Below the pieces are notes generated by a model, which searched no databases, was not told where the DNA came from, and saw only the letters and a list, made by a program, of their open reading frames with translations. The position numbers were made by a program, and so were the translations under genes. Shown here in pieces: positions 1 through 11,889 of a stretch of 64,000 bases of DNA. Source of the DNA: Cryptomeria japonica (taxonomy: Eukaryota > Streptophyta > Pinopsida > Cupressales > Cupressaceae); contig NC_081408.1 in NCBI RefSeq assembly GCF_030272615.1, forward strand, positions 405,303,389-405,367,388, given 5' to 3'. Each line of letters starts with the position of its first letter. The stretch's first letter is position 1.

Positions 1-1268
1 AATTTTCAGTCTCTAAGTCATCTTGATTAGCTTGCTGGTCTGTGTTATTAGTCATGTTTTCTCCCTCATAAAACCACTCCATATTCCTATTTTGACCCTT
101 AGGCTTGAGGGGACAATCATGGTTTTGATCATAAGGGCCCTTACAATGAAAACACAACTTCCTTCTACGCATTTCATCAAGTGTTTCCCTATCCAAAGGT
201 GCTGCAAACTTCTTCCCTTGGTCCACATTTTCTGATTTCTTTTGATCAGACTTGCTGTCATTAAATGATGAGGACAGTTTTGAGTTGTTTGGAGTGAACT
301 TACTACGAGGAGCGGTAAGTTCCATGCTACGTGCCTTCCTCATGGCTTCTTGCAAGGTAGGGGGATCAAAAGCCTTAATACAACCCTTCATAGGCTCATA
401 AAGACCTTCAACAAAAAGAATGACCAACCTTCTCTCTAAGATGTTAGTTACCATAACAGAAAGCTTCTGAAATTCACTAATGTAAGATTCCAAGCTGCCC
501 ATTTGTTTCAGCTGAGCTAAATCTCTGAAATGCAACTCTGGATCTCTTTTATGAAAACGCTCAACCAATCTTGTCAGTGAATTCTTGGTATGTAGTAATA
601 AGGTCATGATGCAAAGTCACCATCCCATGGTGCCACCAATCATGGGCTACCCCATCCAAATGCAAAGCTGCCAACTTAATAGCATCTTCTTCTGACATAG
701 GACATAGGGTCAAGAAGGTATCCAACTTGCTAATCTAAGCTCTGGCTATAACTCTACCGCTGCCATCAAAAGTAGAAAGTATGAGGTTGTTGATTGCATA
801 TTTGAGATCATTAGTTTTGTTCCAAGGTTTCTGATTATTCCAATTCCTGTTATGATCTCTCTTCTAACTAATAAACCTGTCAAAGTTAAGGTGATCCTTA
901 ACTCTCTGTGGTAACCTATCCCACTCATCATGCATTGCCATGATATTGTCACCAAAAACCACATCATCTCTAGCTTTGGAATCAACCTCATCTTTAGGTT
1001 CAACTCTTACAAAATTGGGGCGTGTGGGTCTATCATATGTGTGTGTGTTAGTCACACTAGCTTTGTAGCGACCAACAATACTGCCATTCTCTTCTTGATT
1101 CTGATCATTACCTTTAGGTATGGAAAGTTGTTGTATGGCGGTAGTCAACTGTTGCAACACTGTTGCTACCTATTGTTGTCCAGTTGCTATACCTCTCATG
1201 ACCTCCCTTGCCTCGTTGTCATCATTCTGTGTAGTGTTTCTGGTGGCTTCTTCATTTCTGCCACCCAT
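1..1268 (-). pseudogene. Ty3/gypsy gag (degenerate, runs off the left edge)
   Basis: This is the Gag structural protein of a gypsy LTR retrotransposon, which would form the cytoplasmic particle. Translation from the ATG at 1268 gives a low-complexity N-terminus, then a retrotransposon gag core (KLAALHLDGVAHDWWHHG near 600-670) and a basic stretch. A zinc knuckle of the plant gypsy type C-x2-C-x7-H-x-C (CFHCKGPYDQNHDC) lies at about 120-165. In-frame stops at 1170-1172, 864-866 and near 735 make it a pseudogene. The pol part would lie beyond base 1. It sits directly downstream of a primer-binding site and LTR on the same strand. Family assignment as gypsy is confident; the clade is not resolved. 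Confidence 0.85.
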
Positions 1269-1400
1269 ATTTTCAATTCGGTGCTGGCCAAATTGATATT
1301 GGTTTGTAAACCGAATCTCCTGTAGGTATAAAACCTATGATGCCATAATTGTTGGTGATGCATAGAAAATCCCCTAACCCTCCAAGATGGCAGGATTAGA

Positions 1401-1412
1401 GTTCTGATACCA
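1401..1412 (-). promoter_or_regulatory. Primer-binding site of the gypsy element (tRNA-iMet type)
   Basis: On the minus strand this reads TGGTATCAGAAC, close to the canonical TGGTATCAGAGC that pairs with the 3' end of initiator tRNA-Met. It lies one base inside the LTR end (...CATCACA) and just upstream of the gag ORF, the order expected for a minus-strand element. Confidence 0.85.
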
Positions 1413-1718
1413 CTGTGATGAACCCTTGCTGGTTCAATTCTTCAAATTGCTGTAATTCGATATTTTTTATGTGTTTTTTATTATTAGAGATGGTCTTTTA
1501 GAAATAGACAGAAGTTGCAAAAGGGGTTTCTTTAATTTTCAATACATATTGAAAGAATACATGAAATTAATCATCTGAAACAAGGAACTGGAGAATTTTG
1601 AAGCATACCCATAGGTCCTTAGCCATTTTATTGAAATTAAAATATTCAAACCAGCAACTTACAAAGTTCTGATTTTTTATTCTGAAAACATATCAGATCT
1701 GCTCTTATTTAATAATAA

Positions 1719-2233
1719 TGTTAAGGATGTAGCCTCATTTGGATTGAAGCAAGCAATATATTATGAGTAAAATGATACCTACATATATATGTGGTTGAAT
1801 AGAAATACATACATACATATACACACACATATATATATATATATATTTTATGAAAGTAACATTAACATATTATCATTTTATCCGATGACTTTCAAATCAT
1901 ATTCGATATTATTACTATCGAATTGTTATTGTTAAGCATGATAGTATTGAACGTGCTCAACAATAACAACGGTTGTGAAGCGCTATGGCTACGTAGGGTC
2001 ATGACCCTACGTGGCATAAAACCACGTAGGGGTCATGCCTCTACGTAGACATAACCCTTCACCGATATACATATAACCAATGATATCGATGCTTGCTGGT
2101 AATGTAATCAATAACAATGGCAATTACGTTATACAACAAGTAGTCGATAATAGAATCAGTTATTATATATATCAGATATGCATTGAAAGAAAAGACTATT
2201 GTTTTCTCTATCACTGATCTATATTCCTTAACA
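1719..2233 (+). repeat. Copia 5' LTR
   Basis: 515 bp, TG...CA. It contains a CA/TA microsatellite (about 1803-1847) and, at 1991-2012, a perfect 22-bp palindrome centred on TCATGA. That overlaps a second inverted repeat, CCTACGTGG (2006-2014) / CCACGTAGG (2022-2030). The 3' LTR lacks 34 bp here; the two GGGTCATG copies (1996-2003 and 2030-2037) flank the missing piece. Confidence 0.95.
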
Positions 2234-2245
2234 TGGTATCAGAGC
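2234..2245 (+). promoter_or_regulatory. Copia primer-binding site (tRNA-iMet)
   Basis: TGGTATCAGAGC follows the last base of the 5' LTR directly. It is the canonical complement of the initiator tRNA-Met 3' end used to prime minus-strand DNA synthesis by most plant copia elements. Confidence 0.95.
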
Positions 2246-2329
2246 CAAGTTGGTAGAGAAATAAATAAAAGATAGTGACATTTTTAATTAAAATTCAGAC
2301 TTGCATTCAGAATCAAAGGAAGAACAATC

Positions 2330-5300
2330 ATGGTGAACAGTGTTAGAGTGGAGGATAAACTCGAAGGCGCATCCAACTTTGTCTCATGGAAAATTCGAAT
2401 AATAGCAATTCTTCAAGAACTTGAACTAGATGCATTCATAGAAGAAGACACAAAGATGCCCGAAGACGAACTAGAGAAAAAAACCTGAAAAAGACATAAC
2501 AACAAGGCTAAGAAAATAATAATTGATGCTGTTAAAGATCACATTCTTCCAACCATATCAAAGCTAACTACAACTTATGATATGTTCAAGACCATTCAAA
2601 ATACATATGAAATAAATAATGCAAGCAGATTGCTCACTTTAAAACAACAATTAATGCATATCAACATGAACAAAGGAGAAACGATCACATCCTGTTTCAT
2701 GAGGATTTCAGAGTTGAAAGACCAATTGTCGACTACTGGAAATAATGTAGATGATATGGAGCTGTCTCTAATAGCACTTAAGGGATTACCATCCAGTTGG
2801 GAATCCTTTATTCAAGGCATTAGTGCTCGACCGACACTACCGAAATTCGATCAACTCAAGAACAATTGCACTCAAGAAGAATCTCGACTAATTACAAGAG
2901 AGATGGGTCCAAAAAAAGAGGGAGAAATTCAAGCACTACATGCTAACATAAGCAACAAAGGGAAGAAGAAGAAGTTCAAATGGAAGAGAGGAAATAATCA
3001 CAAAAACAGAGACTTCTCCAAGATTCAATGCTACAGGTGTGATAAATTTGGACACACTCACAGGTTCTGCCCAGAAAGAAAGAAAGCCCAAGCAACCATA
3101 GCTGGAGTCAAGGAAGTAGAGAATCCTCTATTCTTCTTAGCCTTATCAAGCGAACTAAATTGAAACAAACATATGTGGATAATCGATAGCGGAGCATCAC
3201 GACACATAACCGGATTTAGAGATCAATTCGAAACCTTTGAAGGGCACTCAACTGAAGAAGTTACAATAGGAGACAATTCTACCTATCCAGTGAAAGGAAT
3301 TGGGACCTGCTCAATTCAATTAAGAACAGGAGTTACATTACAATTGAAAGATGTTCTTTTTGTACCGGGTATCAAAAGGAATTTGGTATCTATTTCAGGA
3401 CTAGCTGATCAAGGATATCGCGTCACCTTCCATGAAGATAAAGTTCTACTTTGGCCTAAAAATTCTAACATAAAGAATGCTATTCCTATAGGATCTAGAG
3501 AGGGTAGTTATAATTAACTATGTAATACTCAAAAACAAGCACTAAATCAGGAAGTATGAAATTCTAATGAAATTTGGCATAGAAGATTAGGACATCTTCG
3601 ATTTAGTGCCCTACCTTCTATAGGAAAGATCACCACATGATTACCCAATCTAAAATCTGATCATGTTGGAACTTGTAAAGGATGTGCTCTAGGGAAGAAC
3701 TCAAAAGGGTCCTTTCCTTCAAGTGAACACAAATCAAAAGTTGTAATAGAACTTGTCCACACTGATTTGTGTGGTCAAATGTCATTACCATCACTAGGAG
3801 GATTTTTGTATTACGTGATATTTGTTGATGACTACTCTAGGAAAACTTGGATCTATTTCATAAAACTCAAAGAATCAAATGAAGTGTTATTGAAATTCAA
3901 AGAATTTAAAGCCTTAGTGGAAAATCAAACTGGGAAGAAAATAAAGACTCTAAGATCAGATAATGGGGGTGAATATATCTTTGAAAATTTTAAAGAATTC
4001 TACATTTCTGTTGGGATTAAGAGGGAGTGTACAATACCTTATAATCCTCAACAAAATGGAGTCGCAAAAAGGAAAAACAGAACCATCATCGAAGCCGCTA
4101 AAGCCATGATGCTTGATCAAAATCTACATATCTCATTTTGGGTTGAAGCCTCAAATACAGCTGTGTACATTCAAAACAGATGCCCTCATTCAATCTTAGA
4201 GAATATAACACCTGAAGAAGTCTTTACAGGGAATAAACCAGATTTAAGCCATCTAAGAATCTTTGGTTGTTACGTGTATATTCACGTTCCTAAAGAAAAG
4301 AGGACCAAACTAGAACCCTTCGGGAAGAAAGGCATATTTGTTGGCTACAGTGAAACCACTAAAGGATACAAAGTCTATATTCCAGGACGAAGATCCATTG
4401 AAATCAGTAGAGATGTCAAATTTGAAGAAGATGCTGCTTATAAACTCTCTCTAAGCGCAGAAGATGAGCAAACCACAAAATCAGATGAAAATCTTACAAT
4501 TGAGAATCAGAGGGAGAACATCATAGAAGATCATGAACCTGAATCATCGAATTTTGAGAATGCTGAAAATCCTAACAACAAGAAAAGACCACTATGGGCA
4601 AGAAAGATGATTGAAGAAAATAATGTGGAACTTGATGAAATCTTCAGAGAGAATAAGAAAACAAGAAGTCAATCATGCTATGTTGCACTCATGACCGAGC
4701 TTACAAAATCTGAACCATCAAATGTTGAAGAGGCTTTAACATGTCAAGCTTGGAAAGATGCAATGATTGGGGAATACCAATCTATCTTAAAAAATGATGT
4801 CTGGGACATTGTACCTAAACCAAAAGACAAATCAGTTATCTCTTCAAAGTGGTTATTCAAAATCAAATATGCACCAGATGGTAGTATTGAAAAACACAAA
4901 GCCAGATTTGTTGCCAGGGGGTTTTCTCAAAAGGTTGGAATTGATTACGAAGAGACATTTGCTCTAGTTGCCCGATATACTTCTGTAAGAACCATTATTG
5001 CCATTGCAATGTCTAAAGGGTGGAAGATACATCAAATGGATGTAAATACTGCATTTTTGAATGGTGTTATTGAGGAAGAAGTATATATAGAACAACTCGA
5101 AGGCTTTGCTACACATGATATAAACCTCTATGTGTGTAAACTGAAAAAAGCTCTCTACGGCCTTAAGCAAGCTCCTAGGGCATGGTATGAAAGGATAGAT
5201 AGTTATCTCTCCAAGCTAGGATATTCCAAAAATGAAGTAGATCCTAACATATACTTCAAAATATTGGATGGTGACATGTTAATACTTGTTCTCTATGTTG

Positions 5301-6238
5301 ATGATTTGTTGATAACAGAAGAAGATCATGTTATTGCAAAATGCAAACAAGATCTTGTGGCTGAATTTGATATGAAGGATCTAGGTCTTCTACACTATTT
5401 TCTGGGTCTAGAAGTATGGCAAAAAGAGAATTATATTTTCCTAAATCAAGGAATTTACACCACTGATATCTTGACCAAATTTGGTATGATGGATTGTAAA
5501 CCTCTATCCACTCCAATGGAAACAAATCTTCATAAGCTCAAAGGTGAAGCGGTAGATTCAGAACCTACAAATCCTACATACTATAGACAAATCATTGGAT
5601 CTCTTATGTACCTGGTAAACACTCGCCCTGATATTTGTTACGCTACTAATGTGTTAAGTCATTTCATGTGCGAACCCAAGAAGATTCACCTAATGGCTGC
5701 TAAGCATATTTCGAGATACTTGCATGGTACTATTGGACTTGGCCTGAAGTATGAAAATGTTGAGATACAACTCCAAGGGTATTCTGATTCCGATTGGGCA
5801 GGCAGTTCCATTGATCGTAAAAGTACAATAGGGTGTCGTTTTAGTCTTGGATCGGTTATGATATCTTGGTTTAGCAAAAAACAGTCAGTAGTTGCTCAGA
5901 GTTCCACTGAAGCTGGATATATGGCTGCCTCCATGGGAGCTCGTGAAGAAGTGTGGTTAAGGAAATTGCTAGTTGGACTATTTGGGAAGCCCCTGAACCC
6001 CACTGTGATTCACTGTGATAATCAAAGCTGCATCAAACTTTTTGTAAATCCAGTTTTTCATAATCGATCCAAGCATATAGAAATCCCTTACCATTACATA
6101 AGAGATATGGTAGACAAAGATGTTATCTAATTGACCTACGTCAGTACTGAAGAGCAAAGTGCCGACATATTCAACAAACCTCTTGCAAAGTTGAAAGTGG
6201 AGTACTTTAGAGGTAAACTTGGTATGACTAAATTATAA
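2330..6238 (+). pseudogene. Ty1/copia gag-pol polyprotein with several in-frame stops
   Basis: One reading frame encodes the whole copia polyprotein in the order Gag, protease, integrase, RT, RNase H. The ATG at 2330 opens Gag; its CX2CX4HX4C knuckle (CYRCDKFGHTHRFC) is near 3030-3070. Protease shows WIIDSGASRH at about 3175. Integrase shows the zinc region near 3570-3720, HTDLCG, then RSDNGGEY. RT shows the LYVDDLLIT catalytic core near 5293, and RNase H shows SDSDWAG near 5785. Stops interrupt the frame at 2486 (TGA), 3161 (TGA), 3515 (TAA), about 3530, about 3638 and 6128 (TAA); several look like C-to-T changes. No frameshift is needed. The protein pieces are otherwise well conserved, consistent with recent decay. 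Product cannot be made intact. Confidence 0.93.
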
Positions 6239-6853
6239 TTGAAATTTCTGATATTGAATCTCAGTCATATGTAATTTGATATATTCATGAATATCTTGGA
6301 TGCAATATTGCATGTATGTGTTATGTCATGAAAGGTGACGATCATTCATGTGATGTATGTGTAAGATCGCTATTGTAAGGTGACGACCTCAACAATAGCC
6401 TGATCTGTTATCAAGATTGACTACATTAAGTTGCTGTCCCGGAATGTGCCAGAAATCTTGATACTAAATTTGTTATGTTGAGTTATTGATTTGTTGTCAT
6501 TAAGTGTTGTTTCGAAATGTGTTGGAAATTATGATAATAATCATATCATGATTGACTACATTAATTTGCTGTCCCGGAATGTGCCGGATGTCATGATACT
6601 AAAATTATTGCACCTGTGATAATGACAATTTTACAGTTGTCACTAGGATCAAGGTTGTTATCTGATAAGACTTCATGTAGTTGTTGTCCCAGAGTGCTGG
6701 ATATGAGATAATCCATATCTCCCTGAGATATGAAGTATTTCACTGGTAAGCATTACTGAGTGAATGTATATGCTCATGCCAAATGAATATATATCTAGAA
6801 TGTTGTTCCGTAAACATAATTATGAAATTCAATCCTCTTTTGCTAAGAGGGAA
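6239..6853 (+). repeat. Copia 3' noncoding region with about four degenerate internal repeats and the polypurine tract
   Basis: Between the pol stop and the 3' LTR, a motif of the form TTGCTGTCCCGGAATGTGCC recurs near 6430, 6515 (degenerate), 6567 and 6680 (degenerate), each followed by GATACTAA- or GATAA-like sequence. Spacing is irregular, about 85-135 bp. The stretch ends in the purine-rich AGAGGGAA (6846-6853), the likely polypurine tract that primes plus-strand synthesis. Function of the repeats is unknown. Confidence 0.7.
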
Positions 6854-7333
6854 TGTTAAGGATGTAGCCTCATTCGGATTGAAGCAAGCAATATATTATG
6901 AGTAAAATGATACCTACATATGTGTGGTTGAATAGAAATACACACACACACACACACATACACACACACACATATATATATATAATGAAAGTAACATTAA
7001 CATATTATCATTTTATCCGATGACTTTCAAATCATATTCGATATTATTACTATCGAATTGTTATTGTTAAGCACGATAGTATCGAACGTGCTTAACAATA
7101 ACAATGGTTGTGAAGCGCTATGGCTACGTAGGGTCATGCCTCTACGTTGACATAACCCTTCACCGATATACATATAACCAATGATATCGATGCTTGCTGG
7201 TAATGTAATCAATAACATTGGCAATTGCGTTATACAACAAGCAGTCGATAATAGAATCAGTTATTATATATATCAGTTATACATGAAAGAAAAGACTATT
7301 GTTTTCTCTATCACTGATCTATATTCCTTAACA
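6854..7333 (+). repeat. Copia 3' LTR
   Basis: 480 bp, starting TGTTAAGG and ending CCTTAACA, followed by the TSD copy AATAA (7334-7338). It carries a longer CA repeat near 6942-6972 and lacks the 34-bp palindromic segment present in the 5' LTR. Confidence 0.95.
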
Positions 7334-8201
7334 AATAAGACGCCCAAATAGTAAGAAGATGGTGCCAATAAATGATCAATCTGTGTTTGGGAAAGAGACT
7401 TCCAAACCATAGAAGAATTATCAAAAATAACAGCAAATAGAAAACCTACAACAAGTCTGCCTTGTAAGAACCCAAATCTACCCCAATTTGATTCAATTTG
7501 ACATTTGAATGAGGCTAACCAAGCTGCAACAATTCGATTGATCTTTCACAATCTCAAAGCTACTGAATTTTGAAGAATGCATGCTCTCCAAAACAGGTCC
7601 AAACCCTAGCCGCCATAGCCAAGTGTTTAGAAGAAATGTCAAATGCTCAATATCAATGAATGAGGTCTAATTTTATCTTGGCTGCCTAAATACCCAAAAG
7701 GTGCGATTTTCAGCAATGGTTTTAAAAATAATAACTTGCTTTTAGGGTTCCCAACTTAACCCTAAAAGGGACACCCAACTTAGGAGATATAGAATTTTCA
7801 CTTAAATAAATTTAAGTGATGCACTTTATGATTTAATTTTAATTTTTCATTAAAACATTAATTGTCTGCGAGAACCAATTAAAAATTCATATCTCCCTCA
7901 TTATCGCTCAGAAACTAAATCCGTCTGAAACCGGGGCCACAGTTTGCCATACCAGTGAAAATAGGACCATGTCTATTTTTAGCAGTTTTTCCCTAAAAAA
8001 ATAGGAAATTTTCATATGATGTCAGAAACTGATGAATCGAAGACCAAAACTGAACTCAACACTGAACTAGAACAAATAGACTGACCACTCCTCAAGATAC
8101 TGCATCACTGACCCCCTTAGCCATACCTTGTTAGCCTACAAGGGTCCAAAAATAGGCTAACTCCTCAAACCACTGCCTGTGACTAGGATGGGGACATTAT
8201 A

Positions 8202-9473
8202 GACATCCACAAGCCTTTTGAGAACAATGTAGTGTGTGGCAAAGCGTGTCTCAACCACCTTCATTTAAAATATAATAATTTTGAAAAACATATAAATCTT
8301 ACAAATATTTCAAAAAAGATAAATAATAAAAAAAATGTATTTAAATTTTTGTAATACAAAAAAAAGTTTATCTTTAGTAACTCTAGCTTGGCGAATTGTC
8401 TATAAATGGCCTGCGACATGTGATGTTTACAAATAAACATCTGAATTTCTTTGGCTTCTTCATAAATCTTTTGTATCCATTGAAATTTGCCAATTTTTTG
8501 GAGCATCAAGTTCAAAGAATGAACTACACAAGGGGTCCACCAAATGTTTGGATACTTTGCTTCCACGACCAACCGTGCTGCTCTACATACTTTTGCATTA
8601 TCTGTGATCATCTGAACAACATTTTCTGGCCCCACTGACTCAATTGCTTCAATTAGAATGTTGACAATAAATTGAGTATCTTTCTCTTCAGCATTGCATT
8701 CCATTGCTTTCAAAAACATTGGCCCCTTTGGGCTCATTGCAATCACATTGATTAGAGGCCTATTTCTAGTATCCTTCTGTCCATCACAAATGATAGAAAC
8801 TCTTGAGGTTTTCCATGAAGCTTGAATCACTTTCAATTGTCTATCAATAATATCTTTTTCTTTAGCCAAAAGGGTGGTACGAACCTTCTCGTAGCTTGGA
8901 CTTTTGTATCCTTTGGGGGCTTCATTAATTGACCTAACCATCTCTTGCCAATATGGAGAGCGAACCACATTAAATGAAATTCCAGTCGCATACAAACAAC
9001 GTGCAATATTTTGATCTGTATCTTCTCTACTTTGCAATTAAATGCCTTTTCAAGAGGTCCTAAATTGATCCTCTTGTGACCAGTAGATGTTCCTGAAGCT
9101 GGATGCAAAGGGGATCGATTTAGATTTAGAGTTGACCTCTGATTTGATGTTTGAACCCGATTATCAACTTCATCCTGTTCTTTTTGATATTTTGCAATCT
9201 TCTTAGCTGACAATCCCTTCCTTGGAGTAACACCAAGATCTGGACCAGGGCATGGTTCACATCTATACCTTTTATGTGGTAAAGGTGCCCATGAACCCTC
9301 GTATACGAACCATTATAATCAATTAAACATTCATGACACCTCCATTAAAAACCTCCACCACCTTGAAATCTTTCAAGGATGGTAACATATTTCCACAATG
9401 GAGATTTAGCATTTGGTTTGATCCACTTGTCGTTTTCTGACGCTCCCACATCAAATGATGATGATGATGCCAT
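8202..9473 (-). pseudogene. hAT-family transposase (BED finger + DUF659), interrupted and frameshifted
   Basis: This encodes a cut-and-paste transposase of the hAT superfamily, which binds transposon ends in the nucleus. The ATG at 9473 leads into a BED-type finger (CHEC...GHLYHIKG, about 9245-9345) after an in-frame stop at 9345. A linker follows, then a clear DUF659 domain (8400-9030; SIICDGQKD, MITDNAKVC, VVHSLNLML). A further short exon-like stretch is VVETRFATHYIVLKRL at 8207-8266. The AT-rich stretch 8270-8365 looks like an intron with acceptor AAG just before that exon. Frameshifts occur near 9040 and probably near 9260. The gene stops abruptly where the gypsy LTR starts at 8201; the C-terminal dimerisation region should resume beyond the window. 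No terminal inverted repeats were recognised. Confidence 0.85.
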
Positions 9474-10328
9474 GATTAAAATCTTGCAAAAAAATAATAA
9501 AAATATAAAATATAAAAACATATAAATTGAGTTTATAAAATACATTATAATTTATAATTTTAATTTGAGATTGTAATTTAAATAATTTATATATTCAATA
9601 TTTACTATTCAAATTTAAGTTTACAAAAATATACAAACTAAAAATCTATAATTATATAGGCAATAATTTTTAAATTTAATCTAATTGATAATTAATTTAA
9701 AATAAATAAAATATATTTTTTTAAAAAGTGAATATATTATGTATATAACTATTATTTAATTTCATCAAAATTATATATTTGTATAATACATTTAAATTTT
9801 AATTTATTATGAATAAACTAAATATAAACATGAAAAAAATATTGCTTGACAAAATTGTATGTATTAGACTATTAACATAAAAAATATAAATATGATTATG
9901 ATAATATAAATCTATAAAATTATTATATAATTAACATTATTCATCATAGTCATCTTTTAAATAAAAATATAATTATGATGAATATTGTAAACCTAAAATA
10001 ATTTTATTAACTTACATTGTTCATCATAACCATATTTTTAATTTAAATAAAAATTATACTTCCAAATTAAACTTTTTATTTTTTGATCGGTAATTTTGTT
10101 ATATTGATTTTCAAAAATAGCTACATTCAACCAGTGCCATTCAGATTTCAACATCAGCCCAAAATTTCAGTTCAAAAACCTATTGTGCAAAGTTCCAACT
10201 AGAAATAGAAGTAAAAATAGTACCGTGCAGTCATGCACAAAATATTACAGTGATCCAGAAATATTGTTTTTAAAAAAAAAACCATATAAGCATAAAACAA
10301 AAAAACAAGTTTTTGGCACCGTGATCGC
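9474..10328. other. AT-rich noncoding DNA, probably hAT upstream sequence
   Basis: About 850 bp of very AT-rich sequence without a credible ORF, tRNA or repeat array. It lies upstream of the hAT start codon and could be that element's 5' noncoding part. I see no terminal inverted repeat or 8-bp duplication to fix the transposon end. Confidence 0.4.
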
Positions 10329-11024
10329 TCAGTCCGAATCGCTTTGGTTCGGCTTCTTCACCTCCTCATCTGCAATCTCTGCCAAAGCTTTCCCTTTGGC
10401 TGCTTCAGTCTTCATCTTCGGATTGCAGTCCAGGTTCCCAAAGTCTGGGTCACCTTCGAGGCTAGCTAGGAACTGAACCGCTCTCCCCTCCTAGAAACGG
10501 TCACGAAGCTCTCTTCCCACCTCCATGCGCGCCACCACCTTGAGTGCCTTTAGGACCTCGTCTGTTCGTATCAACTTGACACAGAGCTTCATGGCCTCCC
10601 AGCCAATTCGAGCTCGTTCCCTGCATTGCTCCTTTAACCGATTCTCCGGTCCTCTGACAAACGGTAGTATCTCCTTCGCTGCCTCTCCTTCTCGGATACG
10701 AATTCCGGTCTGAGGGATTACCCATTCCAAGATGGAATCAAGATTAATCAAGTAGTCCCTGTCAACAAGCTTTTTCATTGTAAGCTTGACTTTCTCCACT
10801 CCGGGTTCAAATTCGCAAGCCCAGGCCATTATCAAAGAATAGACCTCCATGTTTGTCTTGTACCTAAAATGGATATGCACCAATTCCTCCCCCAGCATTA
10901 GCTGAGCCGCACTCCACAACTTTTTTTCGTTATATTTAAAAAGGCCTTGCATTCGTTTGTCCGACACCATCCCCAGAAAAGGGACCAATTTCTTCTCTGT
11001 TCTGAGAGTGAAATTAGCCTCCAT
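10329..11024 (-). pseudogene. Unknown 231-codon ORF, member 1 of a two-copy family in this window
   Basis: From an ATG at 11024 the frame runs to a TAG at 10491-10493 and continues in frame to a TGA at 10329-10331, so it is a 231-codon protein with one internal stop. I recognise no known domain. Residues 9-102 align without gaps to the ORF at 43731-44141: roughly one fifth identical and many more conservative, with shared EK...F-(L/I)-G, DKR/NKR, LGE/LGD and YL-x-NL positions. The protein is helical-looking and charged, without a signal peptide, zinc finger or membrane segment. A LINE-type RNase H remnant lies 0.3 kb upstream and an LTR start (13048) 2.0 kb upstream, both on the same strand. 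Element-borne origin is likely; function is unknown. Confidence 0.6.
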
Positions 11025-11339
11025 TGGACCTGCTCAAACCCTGTTGATACAAAAAATAAACTGTAGAGACACAACAAACCTTCATTAATCCGGATTTTAA
11101 CTAATACATTACTCAAAATTCAAAATAGTTATAAATCCGCCGTCGTTTGCGACGAGCCATCAATGCATAATCTGTGATATTAATGGAAAGATATTTCATG
11201 GCAGATTTACTGCCCACCGCCATTGTCTCGAACAACTACTTCGTGCTTTTGAGCTGCCACATTAATTACGATGCCTGTGATAGTGATTACTTGTCCTTTC
11301 TAGCTATCTTGCTAGCTTACTAGTTTGTGCTTCTCAGAT

Positions 11340-11868
11340 TGCATTAAATCCACTTCCATATTCTGCCATTTCCCGACCACCACTTTGCCACTTGACTTGT
11401 CATGCCACATCCAATATTGGAGAGGAGGTCCACCACTGCATTGGCACCTCTCCTGACATGGGAGACCCGAAAATCCTCAAAAGAAGTGAGTTTTTCTCAT
11501 ATTATCTCCACCCAATGAGATAGTTTCCACGAGGGGGTGGTACCCTTCACTATTGCGTTGATCACCACTTGGGAATCCCCTTCCAGGTGCACTTTTGGTA
11601 CTTTCATGTTTATGGCCATTAGTGCCGCCTGTGCTTCAGCTTTATTATTTGTCCCATTCTGAAGTCGTCGAGCTTCCTTGAATAGGATAACCCCTTTATC
11701 ATTTCTTGCGACTACTCCCACTCCTGAGATTCCTAGGTTTCCCCTAGAAGCCCCATCAAAGTTTATTTTAATCCAGTCCTTAGTAGGCGGTTCCCATTTA
11801 GCCTCTTCTTTTGCTGATTCTGAAAGGGGATTAGCCCTCCAGGACCCATTAACGGGTTGGGCTTCCAA
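11340..11868 (-). pseudogene. RNase H (RVT_3 type) fragment, LINE-like
   Basis: This is a ribonuclease H fold of the kind attached to plant L1-type LINE polyproteins. The N-terminal strand WIKINFDGASRGN (near 11740-11775) carries the first catalytic Asp. NGTNNKAEAQAAL gives the catalytic Glu, and LEGDSQVVINAI the next Asp. The tail HVRRGANAVVDLLSN near 11405-11450 completes the domain after a break near 11497. No RT or endonuclease is found upstream, so it is an isolated remnant. It resembles the RNase H of the LINE at 48.7 kb in motif order but is clearly divergent from it. Confidence 0.75.
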
Positions 11869-11889
11869 ATTAAACTTTATACATTCTAA

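Larger units (their letters stand above)
1719..7333 (+). mobile_element. Complete Ty1/copia retrotransposon with TSD AATAA
   Basis: The element has two LTRs (1719-2233 and 6854-7333), both starting TGTTAAGG and ending CCTTAACA. A primer-binding site touches the 5' LTR, a purine-rich tract (AGAGGGAA) precedes the 3' LTR, and one gag-pol reading frame lies between. The 5-bp duplication AATAA is present at 1714-1718 and 7334-7338. The LTRs are very similar apart from one 34-bp length difference and microsatellite changes, so this is among the younger insertions. Scattered stops in gag-pol mean it is now non-autonomous. Confidence 0.95.
1414..8201 (-). mobile_element. 5' LTR of the minus-strand gypsy element, split by a copia insertion
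   Basis: Read on the minus strand the LTR begins TATAATGTCCCC (8201), a one-base variant of the TGTAATGTCCCC start seen elsewhere here, and ends CATCACA at 1414 beside the primer-binding site. Removing the copia element (1719-7333) and one TSD copy leaves about 1.17 kb. Near 7972-8010 it carries a CTATTTTTAG / CCTAAAAAAATAGG inverted-repeat stretch like those in other LTRs of the window. The LTR start abuts hAT coding sequence, so the gypsy element inserted into a transposase gene. Confidence 0.75.
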
